Below, one piece after another: positions 25,591 to 34,128 of a DNA stretch of 57,496 nt. A program made the position numbers and the translations under genes. The notes below the pieces were generated by a model. The model was not told the DNA's origin. It searched no databases and saw only the letters and a list, made by a program, of their open reading frames with translations. Every line of letters starts with the position of its first letter. The stretch's first letter is position 1. The DNA comes from Candidatus Aminicenantota bacterium (lineage in GTDB: Bacteria; Acidobacteriota; Aminicenantia; Aminicenantales; UBA4085). The stretch covers positions 1 through 57,496 of the forward strand of contig JAUYDS010000122.1 in NCBI GenBank assembly GCA_030691735.1, read 5' to 3'.

Positions 25591-26462
25591 CCGAAGAATC
25601 CATGGACATCGACATGAGCATGCCGACCAACACAGTGGAGGAATTCCTGCGCATGGAGCGCATGCCGCACATCTGGTGCCCGGGGTGCGGCATCGGGACG
25701 ACGGTGAACTGCTTCGCCCACGCCCTCGAGACGAGCGGGCTGGACCTGAAAAAGGTCTCGATCGTCTCCGGGATCGGCTGCACGGGGCGCGTCGCCGGCT
25801 ACTTGAAGCTCGATTCCTTCCACACGACCCACGGCCGGGCCCTGCCCTTCGCCACGGGCCTCAAGCTGGCCAACCCCGACCTCAAGGTCGTCGTCTACAG
25901 CGGCGACGGCGACTTGACGGCCATCGGCGGCAACCACTTCATCCATGCCGCCCGCCGGAACGTGGACATGACCGTCATCCTCATCAACAATTTCATCTAC
26001 GGGATGACCGGCGGCCAGGTCGCGCCGACGACGCCCATCGGAGCGACGGCCTCGACCGCGCCCTACGGCAATTTCGAAGAGCCTTTCAATCTGCCCTATC
26101 TCGCCGAGTCGTGCGGGGCGGTCTACGTCGCCCGCTGGACGGCCTACCACGTCCGCCACGCGACCAAGGCCATCAAGGACGCCCTGCTGAAGAGGGGCTT
26201 CTCCTTCGTCGAGATCCTCGCCCCCTGCCCGACGCTCTACAGCCGGAGGAACCGGCTCGGGGACGGCCTCGACCAGATGAAATTCTACAAAGATAACAGC
26301 GAGATCAAAAACGGCGCGGACACGAAGACCCTGGGCTTGAGCTTCCAGGGCAAGATCATCGTCGGGAAGTTCGTCGACAAGGACAAGCCGACGTATCTCG
26401 ACTCCATGAACGCCTTCTACGCCCAGAAATTCGGCGATACGTATTCGCCTTACAAAGGATAA
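25587..26462 (+). CDS. korB: 2-oxoglutarate:ferredoxin oxidoreductase beta subunit (TPP-binding)
   Basis: 291 residues starting at the ATG that overlaps the korA stop. IWCPGCGIGTTVN is the family N-terminus, IGCTGRVAGYL follows, and the thiamine pyrophosphate site is SGDGDLTAIGGNHFIHAARRN...NNFIYGMTGGQ (GDGD...NN). Cysteines in the N-terminal part could serve a [4Fe-4S] centre. Length is normal for the family. Confidence 0.9.
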   Translation: MTEESMDIDMSMPTNTVEEFLRMERMPHIWCPGCGIGTTVNCFAHALETSGLDLKKVSIVSGIGCTGRVAGYLKLDSFHTTHGRALPFATGLKLANPDLKVVVYSGDGDLTAIGGNHFIHAARRNVDMTVILINNFIYGMTGGQVAPTTPIGATASTAPYGNFEEPFNLPYLAESCGAVYVARWTAYHVRHATKAIKDALLKRGFSFVEILAPCPTLYSRRNRLGDGLDQMKFYKDNSEIKNGADTKTLGLSFQGKIIVGKFVDKDKPTYLDSMNAFYAQKFGDTYSPYKG

Positions 26463-26467
26463 GTCCC

Positions 26468-27022
26468 ATGGCCAGAACGGAAATCAAGATCGGCGGGTTC
26501 GGCGGACAGGGCGTCATCCTCAGCGGCTACATCATCGGCCGGGCGGCGGCCATCTACGACTCCAAGCACGCGACCATGATCCAGGCCTTCGGCCCGGAAG
26601 CGCGCGGGAGCGCCTGCAGCGCCCAGATCGTCGTTTCGGCGGAACCCATCGCCTATCCCTATATCACCACCCCCCAGATCATGATCGTCATGTCCCAGGA
26701 AGCGTACACGAAATTCTCTCCGGAGCTCGCCGAAGGCGGGATCCTGATCACGGAAGAGGAGTTGGTCAAGACCCACAACCTGCGCAAGGACCTGAAGCAC
26801 TTTTCGATCCCGGCCACCCGCTTCGCCGAGGAGCTCGGCCGGAAGATGGTCCTCAATATCGTCATGATGGGCTTCATGACCTCCGTCACGGGGATCGTCG
26901 GGGTCGAGGCGATGCGCCAGGCGGTGAAAGTGTCCGTCCCGAAGGGGACGGAGCACTTGAACCTCAACGCCTTCAACAAGGGATTCGAGTACGGCGAGAA
27001 GCTCAAGTCCGGAGCGGCCTGA
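26468..27022 (+). CDS. korC: 2-oxoglutarate:ferredoxin oxidoreductase gamma subunit
   Basis: 184 residues. KIGGFGGQGVILSGYIIGRAA is the gamma-domain start, and IQAFGPEARGSACSAQIVVS is the conserved PE.RGG-like loop. It completes korDABC and begins 5 nt after korB. Downstream lies a REP-like palindromic region, consistent with the end of the operon. Confidence 0.9.
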   Translation: MARTEIKIGGFGGQGVILSGYIIGRAAAIYDSKHATMIQAFGPEARGSACSAQIVVSAEPIAYPYITTPQIMIVMSQEAYTKFSPELAEGGILITEEELVKTHNLRKDLKHFSIPATRFAEELGRKMVLNIVMMGFMTSVTGIVGVEAMRQAVKVSVPKGTEHLNLNAFNKGFEYGEKLKSGAA

Positions 27023-27045
27023 GCGATTCTGTCATTCTAGACAGT

Positions 27046-27160
27046 GCTGTCATCCTGAGCGCAGCGAAGGATCCGACTCGAAGAGTCGTCCCGAGTCTTT
27101 CGAGGGATCTCATCCAACGACTCGAAACCTAATGGGATTCTTCACTTCGTTCATCATGAC
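27046..27160. repeat. REP-like palindromic element, copy 1
   Basis: TGTCATCCTGAGCGCAGCG near the start and TTCACTTCGTTCATCATGAC at the end are imperfect inverted repeats of about 26 nt enclosing further small hairpins (ACTCGAAGAGT). A shorter relative lies at 31675-31737. It occupies the space after korC. Together with the low-GC stretch up to 27505 this 480-nt region contains no confident gene. Confidence 0.7.
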
Positions 27161-27192
27161 AATTGATTAGCGCGGCAATCACCACAAACGAT

Positions 27193-27459
27193 TCAAATCT
27201 CGGCGATCGCCACGTCTATTTCAGTGACAGTCAACTCAATCCCAAAATTCATATTTTTTGAGTTATCTGTCACCATAATTGTCAAGCCTGTTTCATATAT
27301 CTGATACTTCTTAGAGCATATGGGGCCTTGAGCGATTGTGAACTTGCGAAGGAATAGAGAAGTTTCGCATTTGACATACTCGTTTTTATTAATTACTTTT
27401 CTTTTTATAAGGGGAAGGAGAGACTCTGAAAAAAGTCTACGATCTATTGCCTGGACCAA
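27193..27459 (-). CDS. Doubtful small low-GC open frame (hypothetical or remnant)
   Basis: An 88-codon frame with a TTG start in an A/T-rich island: about 60 residues of mixed protein-like composition (LPLIKRKVINKNEYVKC) ending ELTVTEIDVAIAEI. No ribosome site, no recognised family. Its last 20 codons run through the dispersed GTTGACTGTCACC-type repeat, so it may be a gene fragment or chance. Confidence 0.25.
   Translation of the reverse strand: MVQAIDRRLFSESLLPLIKRKVINKNEYVKCETSLFLRKFTIAQGPICSKKYQIYETGLTIMVTDNSKNMNFGIELTVTEIDVAIAEI
27217..27236 (-). repeat. Dispersed 20-bp repeat, copy 1
   Basis: On the minus strand this reads GTTGACTGTCACTGAAATA, one of four degenerate copies in non-coding low-GC gaps. 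Confidence 0.5.
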
Positions 27460-27505
27460 GTAGATAATCCTTTATAATTTATTAAGCACGCAAAAGGAGG
27501 GGACA

Positions 27506-29776
27506 ATGACCATTCAGAAGTTCTGCAAACGCGGAAGAATTATCCTGGCCGTTTTCGCGATTCTTCCGTTTATTTCCGTTGTTCCTGCGTTTTCCCAGGA
27601 GCAAGGGGAGAAGCGGCAGCTCGTCGACATGCATCTTCCCCTTCAATGGACGCAGGGCTATACGCTCATTCTCCTGGACGAAAAGGACCTCCATGCCGTG
27701 AATGATGCTAAGGAATATATCGAGGAAAGTGGCGGTTCGATCGCGATCTTTTCCAACGCGAAGGCCATGCTCGGATGGGTCCCACGGACAATCGCCCCTC
27801 TCCTTGTCGGTAAGCACGGAATCAATTCCATTCATTACGAGCAGGTCGATGCCGGTACCCTCAATGCCCAGGACGAGATCTCGTTGTCCTTGGTCAAATT
27901 TTTCAATTCGGTTGTTACGGGTGAAGTGGAGCGGCAGTATCATTCCCTCCGTTGGCAGGGGGATCCGCTGGTCAATGATGTCCTCGAGCATCCCTTCGTC
28001 AACCCGGCCGAGGTCGCTAAGAATCTCGAGGACAAGAATATCGCATGGGATGCCGAGCTGGCCCGAACCGCGGCGAACGGAGGCGTTTTTCCGGGTTATT
28101 CCGATTCTATGACTGGCACTGTCGCTTGTTGCCTTTTTTTCGTCGAAAGTAATGGTACGATCGACAGTAATCTATATACGTGGACGACTTCAGCCAGAGA
28201 TCAAGTCATAAATCAATGTTTATCGGGGGCCTCCTGGTGGGCGAGTCGAGGGAGCTCCAATGGCATTTCGGTCTCGTTTTATATCTATTATTATTCACCT
28301 GACAGTTCGGCGATGAAGCAGGGATATGAGCCCATTCTACATAGGTCTAACGAAGATTCTCTATGGATTAATGCGATCATGGCAAATTTGGGGTATTCTT
28401 CTGGAACAAAATTTGACCGGGTCACGTCCTTTAATGGCTGGCTGAAAAGCTATGCGGGTTCCAATTGGGCATATCCATGTTTCTTCGCTTATAATCCTTC
28501 GGGCGCTCCCTCTACCTTCACCGACGGCTACTTTGCCTATGCCTATCCGGGCGGTCCCTACTCCCAAATGCTGTATCGTAACGATGGCTGGTCGATCTCT
28601 GATATCTGGAGTACCTACGCCCATGAGACGGGACATATTTTTTGGGCCTGCGATGAATATTATCAGGCCGGCTATGGGGGATGCACGAGCTGTTCTCCAT
28701 GCAGCAGCTATCGGCCCGTTACGAACGGTAATTGCGAACATCCGAGCTGTAATCCGGGCGGTTCCGTCGCTTGCATGATGAAAAACAGCAGTAATGCCTT
28801 GTGTTCTTATACGGTGGCCCAAGTCGGATGGCAGAGTTCACCTCAAACACAAATATTGACAATCCAATCCAGCTCCGGGGGAACGACGAACCCGACGCCA
28901 GGGTCATACACATATGATAAAAATAGTAGCGTGAGCGTCAAAGCCAATCCGGATGTCAATTATCGCTTTTATAATTGGTCCGGAGACGCCTCCGGGACAA
29001 GCAACCCCATAACCATTCTTATGGATCGGGACAAGACGATAAAAGCGAATTTTGTACGTCAATATAGCTTGACGATTCAAGCAGGCGAAGGAGGCACGCC
29101 ATCTCTTTCCCCTGGAACCTATAAATATGATACGGGAACGACAGTCGAAGTGACGGCCGTTCCAAACATCAATTATGAATTCGTCAACTGGAGCGGCAGT
29201 ATCTCCAGCACGCAGAACCCGGTGACGATCACCATGGATAACGATAAGACAATCATGCCCGTTTTCCGCCTGAAGCCCAAATTGACCATTCAGTCAAACG
29301 AGTTCGGGACCACGAATCCAAGTCCCGGCGTTTATTATTATGCCACCGGCACCCAGGTCCAAATCAGCCCCCTCCCCAAAACTTATTGTATTTTCATCAG
29401 CTGGAGCGGCGACGCGACGGGAAGCGCGGACCCGCTTGTCGTAACAATGGACAGGGATAAGACCGTCTCCGCTTATTTTCGGTACATCTATGGGCCGATC
29501 TTGACGGGACGAAAAGTTTTGAACCGGACCTTCTCGCAAGCGGAATACATCAATATCCTGTCCTGGCGGGCCGACCCGGCCAACGAGGGGCTGGACATCG
29601 CCCTATACAGAATCTATACCATGAGCGGCGATACTCCGACGCTGCTGGTTGAGCTCACGGGCGACCAAATTGAGTACTACCATCGCAAGGCGGGACAGGC
29701 GAGCATTCAGTATGCCGTTCGGGCGGTCACGAGCAGCGGCCGTGAAGGCGCGCCGGCCCTGGTCACCGTTCAATGA
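27506..29776 (+). CDS. Exported zinc metalloprotease-like protein with InlB repeats
   Basis: 756 residues with a signal peptide (IILAVFAILPFISVVPAFS). Residues about 30-130 may be a propeptide. The zinc motif is H373-E-T-G-H377 followed by IFWACD383-E384-Y, resembling the HExGHxxxxxxDEY pattern of M64-like peptidases, and then a Cys-rich loop (CTSCSPCSSY..CEHPSCNPG..ACMM). Three InlB B-repeat units follow (about 448-662; GGTTNPTPGSY, NWSGDASG, DRDKTIKANF), then a C-terminal domain of about 95 residues (LTGRKVLNRTFSQAEYINILSW...) homologous to the one in the proteins at 11451 and 14506. AAAGGAGG (27493-27500) gives the start; a TATAAT lies at 27473-27478. A decayed beta-barrel gene follows after 11 nt. 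Confidence 0.78.
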   Translation: MTIQKFCKRGRIILAVFAILPFISVVPAFSQEQGEKRQLVDMHLPLQWTQGYTLILLDEKDLHAVNDAKEYIEESGGSIAIFSNAKAMLGWVPRTIAPLLVGKHGINSIHYEQVDAGTLNAQDEISLSLVKFFNSVVTGEVERQYHSLRWQGDPLVNDVLEHPFVNPAEVAKNLEDKNIAWDAELARTAANGGVFPGYSDSMTGTVACCLFFVESNGTIDSNLYTWTTSARDQVINQCLSGASWWASRGSSNGISVSFYIYYYSPDSSAMKQGYEPILHRSNEDSLWINAIMANLGYSSGTKFDRVTSFNGWLKSYAGSNWAYPCFFAYNPSGAPSTFTDGYFAYAYPGGPYSQMLYRNDGWSISDIWSTYAHETGHIFWACDEYYQAGYGGCTSCSPCSSYRPVTNGNCEHPSCNPGGSVACMMKNSSNALCSYTVAQVGWQSSPQTQILTIQSSSGGTTNPTPGSYTYDKNSSVSVKANPDVNYRFYNWSGDASGTSNPITILMDRDKTIKANFVRQYSLTIQAGEGGTPSLSPGTYKYDTGTTVEVTAVPNINYEFVNWSGSISSTQNPVTITMDNDKTIMPVFRLKPKLTIQSNEFGTTNPSPGVYYYATGTQVQISPLPKTYCIFISWSGDATGSADPLVVTMDRDKTVSAYFRYIYGPILTGRKVLNRTFSQAEYINILSWRADPANEGLDIALYRIYTMSGDTPTLLVELTGDQIEYYHRKAGQASIQYAVRAVTSSGREGAPALVTVQ

Positions 29777-29787
29777 AAGGAGCAGCC

Positions 29788-30052
29788 ATGATTAGAAAAA
29801 TAGGAATCGTCCTTGTTTTGTTTCGGAGCGGGCTTCGGATATTACATGTACGATGAGAAGAGCGCCGCGTTCGGCGAGGCCAAAAAAAGCAATATCGGTT
29901 TCTGCGTCGTGGGCGGCACTTCCATGCGGGTTCTCAAGAGCCTGGCCCTGGACTGCCGTATAAAATACAGCACCTGCAGCCTGAAGCCGGCCGATTTTAA
30001 GGTCAATATCGGCGGTTTGACCTTTGGCTTTGGATTAGGTTTGGGCTTCTAA
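29788..30052 (+). pseudogene. Decayed outer-membrane beta-barrel gene (internal deletion and frameshift)
   Basis: After AAAGGAG an ATG at 29788 begins a signal peptide (MIRKIGIVLVLF) but stops after 22 codons. From about 29813 another frame encodes FGAGFGYYMYDEKS..., continuing to GLTFGFGLGLGF and a stop. That second part aligns with the C-terminal third of the barrel protein at 13855 (GAG, Y.Y.E, GGxxFGxGL...F). The middle strands are missing and the two parts are out of frame, so the gene is broken by deletion. Confidence 0.75.
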
Positions 30053-30076
30053 AGCGGATCGCGTCAAACCATCATG

Positions 30077-30096
30077 GCCCGCGGGATATCGCGGGC
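30077..30096 (+). terminator. Hairpin after the decayed barrel gene
   Basis: GCCCGCG (30077-30083) pairs with CGCGGGC (30090-30096) around a 6-nt loop, followed by a weak T-rich tail (CTCTTCTTATT). Confidence 0.4.
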
Positions 30097-30181
30097 ATGC
30101 TCTTCTTATTGACTTCGGTCCCCGACCGAGATTATCCTTTCTCCATCGAGTGCTGAACGCTCTATCAAAAGGAGGGAGGAA

Positions 30182-31591
30182 ATGGCCGCTTTAGGTTCAA
30201 CGGAGGTCCGCGGGTCAAGCCCCGTCCAGTACAACCTGTTCTACCGATCTCTCAGGCTCTTCGCCGACATCCGCCAGGGCGAAGCGCCCAAGGCGCTTCT
30301 TCTGGCCGCGAACGTCTTCCTCATCCTCATGGCCTACTACATCATCAAGCCCGTCCGGGACGCCCTCATCCTGACCGCCAAAACCCCGGAATTCAAGAGC
30401 TACATGGGAGCCGCCCAGGCCATTCTCCTCATCTTCGTCATCAAGGGCTTCAGCCTTCTCTCCTCCAAGGTCGCCCGCCAGGTTTTAATCACCTGGGTGA
30501 CGCTCTTTTTCATCTCCAACCTCGTCCTCTTCAATGTCCTCGATTGGGTCCGCGTCCCGATGGGGACGATCGGCATCGTCTTTTACATCTGGATCGGGAT
30601 GTTCAACTTATTGGTCGTGGCCCAGTTCTGGGGCTTCGCCAACGACCTGTACCTCGAGGACATTGGCAAAAGGATCTTTCCTCTGATCTGGCTGGGGGGC
30701 ACCCTGGGCGCGCCCGTGGGCTCCAAGATCAATACCTGGCTGGTCAAGCCGTTGGGCGTTTACCCGCTGATGCTCATCACCGCCGTCATCCTGGTCGTCT
30801 GCATCTTCATGACCGTTTCTATTCATAAGAGAGAGATCCGGAAGCTCACGGAAGAGCCGGGAGGGCTTACGCCCGCGCTCGAGCGCCGGAAAAAAGCCCA
30901 GGAGGAACCCCTCAAGCGGGGCGGCGGTTTCCGCCTCGTCTTCAAGAGCCGCTATCTCCTTCTCGTCGCCCTCGTCATCGGCATCTATAACTTCGTCAAT
31001 GCCAACGGCGAGTATATGATCGGCAAGGTCATCTCGAACATTGCCGACAAGCTCATCAAGGAGGGAACGATCGTCGGCCTGGACAAAGCCCAGGTCGTCG
31101 ATGGATTTTTCGCCAATTACCATTTCTTGACCAGCATCCTGACCATCGTCATCCAGCTCTTCCTGGTTTCCCGCATATTCAAATGGGTCGGGATCAGCGG
31201 GGCGCTGCTCTTCCTGCCCTTGATCTCCCTGTTCGGCTATGCCCTGATCACCTTCGGCGCCACCCTCGTCCTGCTCAAATGGGTCAAGTCCATAGAGAAC
31301 GGCACCGACTATTCCCTTATGAATACGACCAAAGGCGCTCTATTCCTTGTGACCACGCGTGAGGAAAAATATAAGGCCAAGGCGGCCATCGATACGTTCT
31401 TCGTCCGCGGGGGAGATACCCTCGCCGCCCTGGCCGTATTCCTGGGGTACACGTACCTGTCGGCCAAGATCGAGGGTTATGCCATTCTGAACGTCATCCT
31501 GGTCGTGGTCTGGATCGGGCTGGTGCTGATGGTCATCAAGGAGTACAAGAAACAAAAAGCCAGGGTCGACGCAAGCCACGCGGCGGTTTGA
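30182..31591 (+). CDS. ATP/ADP-translocase-type (NTT/Npt) nucleotide carrier
   Basis: 469 residues with about 11-12 transmembrane segments. The early motif ANVFLILMAYYIIKPVRDALIL is the signature of the Tlc/Npt nucleotide transporter family (TLC, MFS-like fold). YIWIGMFNLLVVAQFWGFANDLY and GAPVGSKINTWL also fit. In obligate intracellular bacteria and plastids the family exchanges ATP for ADP; homologues in free-living bacteria have uncertain substrates. AAAGGAGGGAGG precedes the ATG. It is monocistronic; no HEAT-repeat fusion partner is attached. Confidence 0.82.
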   Translation: MAALGSTEVRGSSPVQYNLFYRSLRLFADIRQGEAPKALLLAANVFLILMAYYIIKPVRDALILTAKTPEFKSYMGAAQAILLIFVIKGFSLLSSKVARQVLITWVTLFFISNLVLFNVLDWVRVPMGTIGIVFYIWIGMFNLLVVAQFWGFANDLYLEDIGKRIFPLIWLGGTLGAPVGSKINTWLVKPLGVYPLMLITAVILVVCIFMTVSIHKREIRKLTEEPGGLTPALERRKKAQEEPLKRGGGFRLVFKSRYLLLVALVIGIYNFVNANGEYMIGKVISNIADKLIKEGTIVGLDKAQVVDGFFANYHFLTSILTIVIQLFLVSRIFKWVGISGALLFLPLISLFGYALITFGATLVLLKWVKSIENGTDYSLMNTTKGALFLVTTREEKYKAKAAIDTFFVRGGDTLAALAVFLGYTYLSAKIEGYAILNVILVVVWIGLVLMVIKEYKKQKARVDASHAAV

Positions 31592-31674
31592 TTTTTTCCC
31601 GGCTTTTTTCAGGGGACTTCTTCTTCAGGACTCCTGCTCATCGTGGATTTTTCTGTTATCAAGGGCGATTATTC

Positions 31675-31737
31675 TGTCATCCTGGGCAAAGCGAAGGACG
31701 ACCCAAAAGGTCGGATTCTTCACTTCGTTCAGTTCGT
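31675..31737. repeat. REP-like palindromic element, copy 2
   Basis: TGTCATCCTGGGCAAAGCG at 31675 and GGATTCTTCACTTCGTTC near the right end match the ends of the element at 27046-27160, with the middle shortened to a small GACC/GGTC hairpin. It is the first of several elements filling the 395-nt gap 31592-31986, where no gene is visible. Confidence 0.65.
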
Positions 31738-31742
31738 TTACA

Positions 31743-31763
31743 GTTGACGCATTACCGAAATTA
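31743..31763 (+). repeat. Dispersed 20-bp repeat, copy 2
   Basis: GTTGACGCATTACCGAAATT, a degenerate copy of GTTGACTGTCACCGAAATTA. Confidence 0.4.
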
Positions 31764-31785
31764 AATCTCTCCTCCCCCCCTTTTC

Positions 31786-31808
31786 TAAAGGGGGGTGAGG
31801 GGGGATTA
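31786..31808 (+). repeat. 23-bp poly-G/GTGA repeat, also found beside glmS
   Basis: The 23 bases (TAAAG6TGAG6ATTA in shorthand) are identical to 47618-47640 and to the reverse complement of 47528-47550. A C-rich tract at 31773-31780 can pair with it. Confidence 0.8.
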
Positions 31809-31820
31809 TCAGAGGGGTGA

Positions 31821-31840
31821 GTTGTCTGTCACCGAAATTA
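31821..31840 (+). repeat. Dispersed 20-bp repeat, copy 3
   Basis: GTTGTCTGTCACCGAAATTA, one mismatch from the consensus GTTGACTGTCACCGAAATTA. Confidence 0.5.
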
Positions 31841-31950
31841 GTCAGGTACCTGATATCCCGCAACCGCTTGTGATTTTCCAGAGGATTTCAGGCAAATTAT
31901 AGCGGAAATTTTGATGGACAGGGCTCCCCTTGTTTTGCCGGACCCGCTAT

Positions 31951-31979
31951 AGATCTATTTTTCAACTGTCGAAAATAAG
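31951..31979 (+). repeat. 29-bp direct repeat, left copy bracketing the etf operon
   Basis: Identical to 36924-36952 at 28 of 29 positions (C/T difference at the fifth base). It lies 7 nt from the stop of the DUF224 gene. The core TTTTTCAACTGTCGAAAA is an imperfect palindrome. Confidence 0.85.
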
Positions 31980-31986
31980 TAAAAGC

Positions 31987-33999
31987 TTATTGCAGTGCCT
32001 GGGCGACAATCTCAGCCAAATCCAGCACCTGCACTTTTTCACCGGCCTTCAAATCTTTGATGCCGTCTTCAAACATGGTCATGCAATAGGGACAGCATAC
32101 GCAAATCGTCCTCGGGTCTTCCTTCAGGGCTTCCTCGACCCGCTCGTGGTTGATGCGCTTGCCGACGTTTTCCTCCATCCACATGTGTCCGCCGCCGGCG
32201 CCGCAGCAAAAAGACCTATTCAAGCTGCGTTTCATCTCAGTGGGGGCATGATTGATCGCCTGGGCCAGGACTTCGCGAGGAGCCTCATAGATTCCGTTGT
32301 GGCGTCCCAAATAGCAGGAATCATGAATCAGCACTTTGCCCAGGTCTCCATTCCCGTTCAATTTCAGCCGCTTCTCCTTTATCAATCCGCGAATAAACTC
32401 GGCATGATGGATGACTTCCCAATCCGCACCGTACTGATGGTAGTCATTCTTCAGGGTATGAAAGCAATGGGGGCACTCGGTGATGATCTTTTTTACCCCT
32501 CTATCCTGGAACATCTTAATATTGTCCTTAGCGATGCGATCGAAAACGTATTCATTCCCAAGACGCCGCAGGCTGTCTCCACAGCAGAGTTCATCCTTAC
32601 CCAAGATTCCCCACGAAATACCCGCCGCGTCCAGGATGCGGGCTATGGCCAGGCTGATGTGCCGGTTTCGAGCGTCAAAGGCGCCGGCGCAGCCGACATA
32701 AAATAAGTACTCGGTTTTGCCGGCCTCAAAAGGCTTGGTTTCAATTCCCGAGGCCCACTTCGCGCGGTCGGCCGGCGCGATCCCCCAGGGATTGCTGCGC
32801 TGTTCGGTATTCTCAAAAAGGTTCAGCAATTCGTCGGGGAACTTCGCTTGCATCTGGACAAGATGACGGCGCATATCGATAATTTCCCAGGCATGCTCGA
32901 TGTAAACGGGACACACTTCCATGCAGCCGCCGCAGGTGGTGCAGGCCCAGATGGCTTCCTCCGGAACGCTGCCCTCCTGATCATTGCCGATGAGGGGGAG
33001 CACGGGAGCCTGTTTTTTCGTAATGAATGGGCCGTTTTTAAGCATGTTCGTCTTAATATCGCGGATAACCAACCGGGGATTGAGCTTTTTGCCGGTGATT
33101 GCCGCAGGGCAAATCTCCTGGCAGTAGCCGCAAACAACACAGGATACCGAGTCCAGGAGTTGTTTCCAGGCGAAATTATCGACCCGGTCCACTCCAAAGC
33201 TCGAGGGGTCGTTTAAGTCGATCCGCTCGGGAGTGCCTTTGGGAGGCGTCCTCCGGAGAAGGTCATTGAGCGCGCCGGCGATTATATGCAGGTAGCGCGT
33301 GTATGCGATCATGCCCAGGACGACCAGGACGAATACCCAGTGGCTCCAAAACCAGAAGCTGTGCCATTTCGCTATTGTCGCGGCGTTGGTATAGAGATGA
33401 CTCACAGCCGTGCTCAGAGCCGGGGTGAGGATGCCCAAGCCCGCGGGAGGATGTCCGGCGGCAATCTGCGTGGCAATCTTGCCCACGTGGGTGATGGGAT
33501 GAATGAGAACCGTGATCAGGATGATCAACGCTTCTGCGGTTTGCTGCCCCTTCAATCTCGCCGGTTTGACGATATAACGGCGAATGATCGCCCAAAGCGT
33601 GCCGATCACGATAAAGGGAGCCACAAAATCCATCACCCACGTGTAATATCCGTAGATTTTGGTTTTTTCCATGACATCGGAAATGCCGAATCCCGAGGCG
33701 ATGATGATGAAGAAAAAGTAGTAAGTGACAAAAAAGAGAAAACCCCAGGCTATGAAGAGGTGACTCACGCCGCCCCTGTCCTTGCGAGTGATGTTTTTAA
33801 ATTGACACTTTTGAATGATGACATGGCCGAGTGCCGTGAAGGCCCTTTTGACGAGATGGCCGAACTTCTCGCTTCGTCTGCCGAGGGATATCAATCGAAA
33901 AAGCTGATATCCCCTGAATAAAAAGACTCCGGCAGCCAGGGCGGTTAAGCCCCAGAACAAAATATATCCAACGGCTCCAAGATCACTTACTGGGTTCAT
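31987..33999 (-). CDS. Membrane FeS oxidoreductase (DUF224/HdrD-like), probable Etf:quinone oxidoreductase
   Basis: 670 residues. The N-terminus (about 10-240) has some six helices of the nitrate-reductase-gamma/cytochrome b type with several His. Two [4Fe-4S] motifs follow, C287VVCGYCQEICP and C353TTCGGCMEVCP. The C-terminal half has two CCG domains (ELCCGDSL and SFCCGAGGGHMW) as in HdrB/HdrD and GlpC. This arrangement next to etfAB is that of the Etf:menaquinone oxidoreductase (EMO) described in syntrophic fatty-acid oxidisers. It would pass electrons from EtfAB to the quinone pool in the membrane. Base composition of this and the two etf genes is lower in GC than the flanks. Confidence 0.88.
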   Translation of the reverse strand: MNPVSDLGAVGYILFWGLTALAAGVFLFRGYQLFRLISLGRRSEKFGHLVKRAFTALGHVIIQKCQFKNITRKDRGGVSHLFIAWGFLFFVTYYFFFIIIASGFGISDVMEKTKIYGYYTWVMDFVAPFIVIGTLWAIIRRYIVKPARLKGQQTAEALIILITVLIHPITHVGKIATQIAAGHPPAGLGILTPALSTAVSHLYTNAATIAKWHSFWFWSHWVFVLVVLGMIAYTRYLHIIAGALNDLLRRTPPKGTPERIDLNDPSSFGVDRVDNFAWKQLLDSVSCVVCGYCQEICPAAITGKKLNPRLVIRDIKTNMLKNGPFITKKQAPVLPLIGNDQEGSVPEEAIWACTTCGGCMEVCPVYIEHAWEIIDMRRHLVQMQAKFPDELLNLFENTEQRSNPWGIAPADRAKWASGIETKPFEAGKTEYLFYVGCAGAFDARNRHISLAIARILDAAGISWGILGKDELCCGDSLRRLGNEYVFDRIAKDNIKMFQDRGVKKIITECPHCFHTLKNDYHQYGADWEVIHHAEFIRGLIKEKRLKLNGNGDLGKVLIHDSCYLGRHNGIYEAPREVLAQAINHAPTEMKRSLNRSFCCGAGGGHMWMEENVGKRINHERVEEALKEDPRTICVCCPYCMTMFEDGIKDLKAGEKVQVLDLAEIVAQALQ

Positions 34000-34128
34000 G
34001 ATGAATGTCCTCCTTAACTACCCTCAAACCTGCGACCCAAACAGTGCAAGTCGGTCTTATCTTTCCCAACGGCCTTCAAAATACCGGCTGACCCGACCTT
34101 CGCCTTTGTTCGTTGATCATGATCGGGC

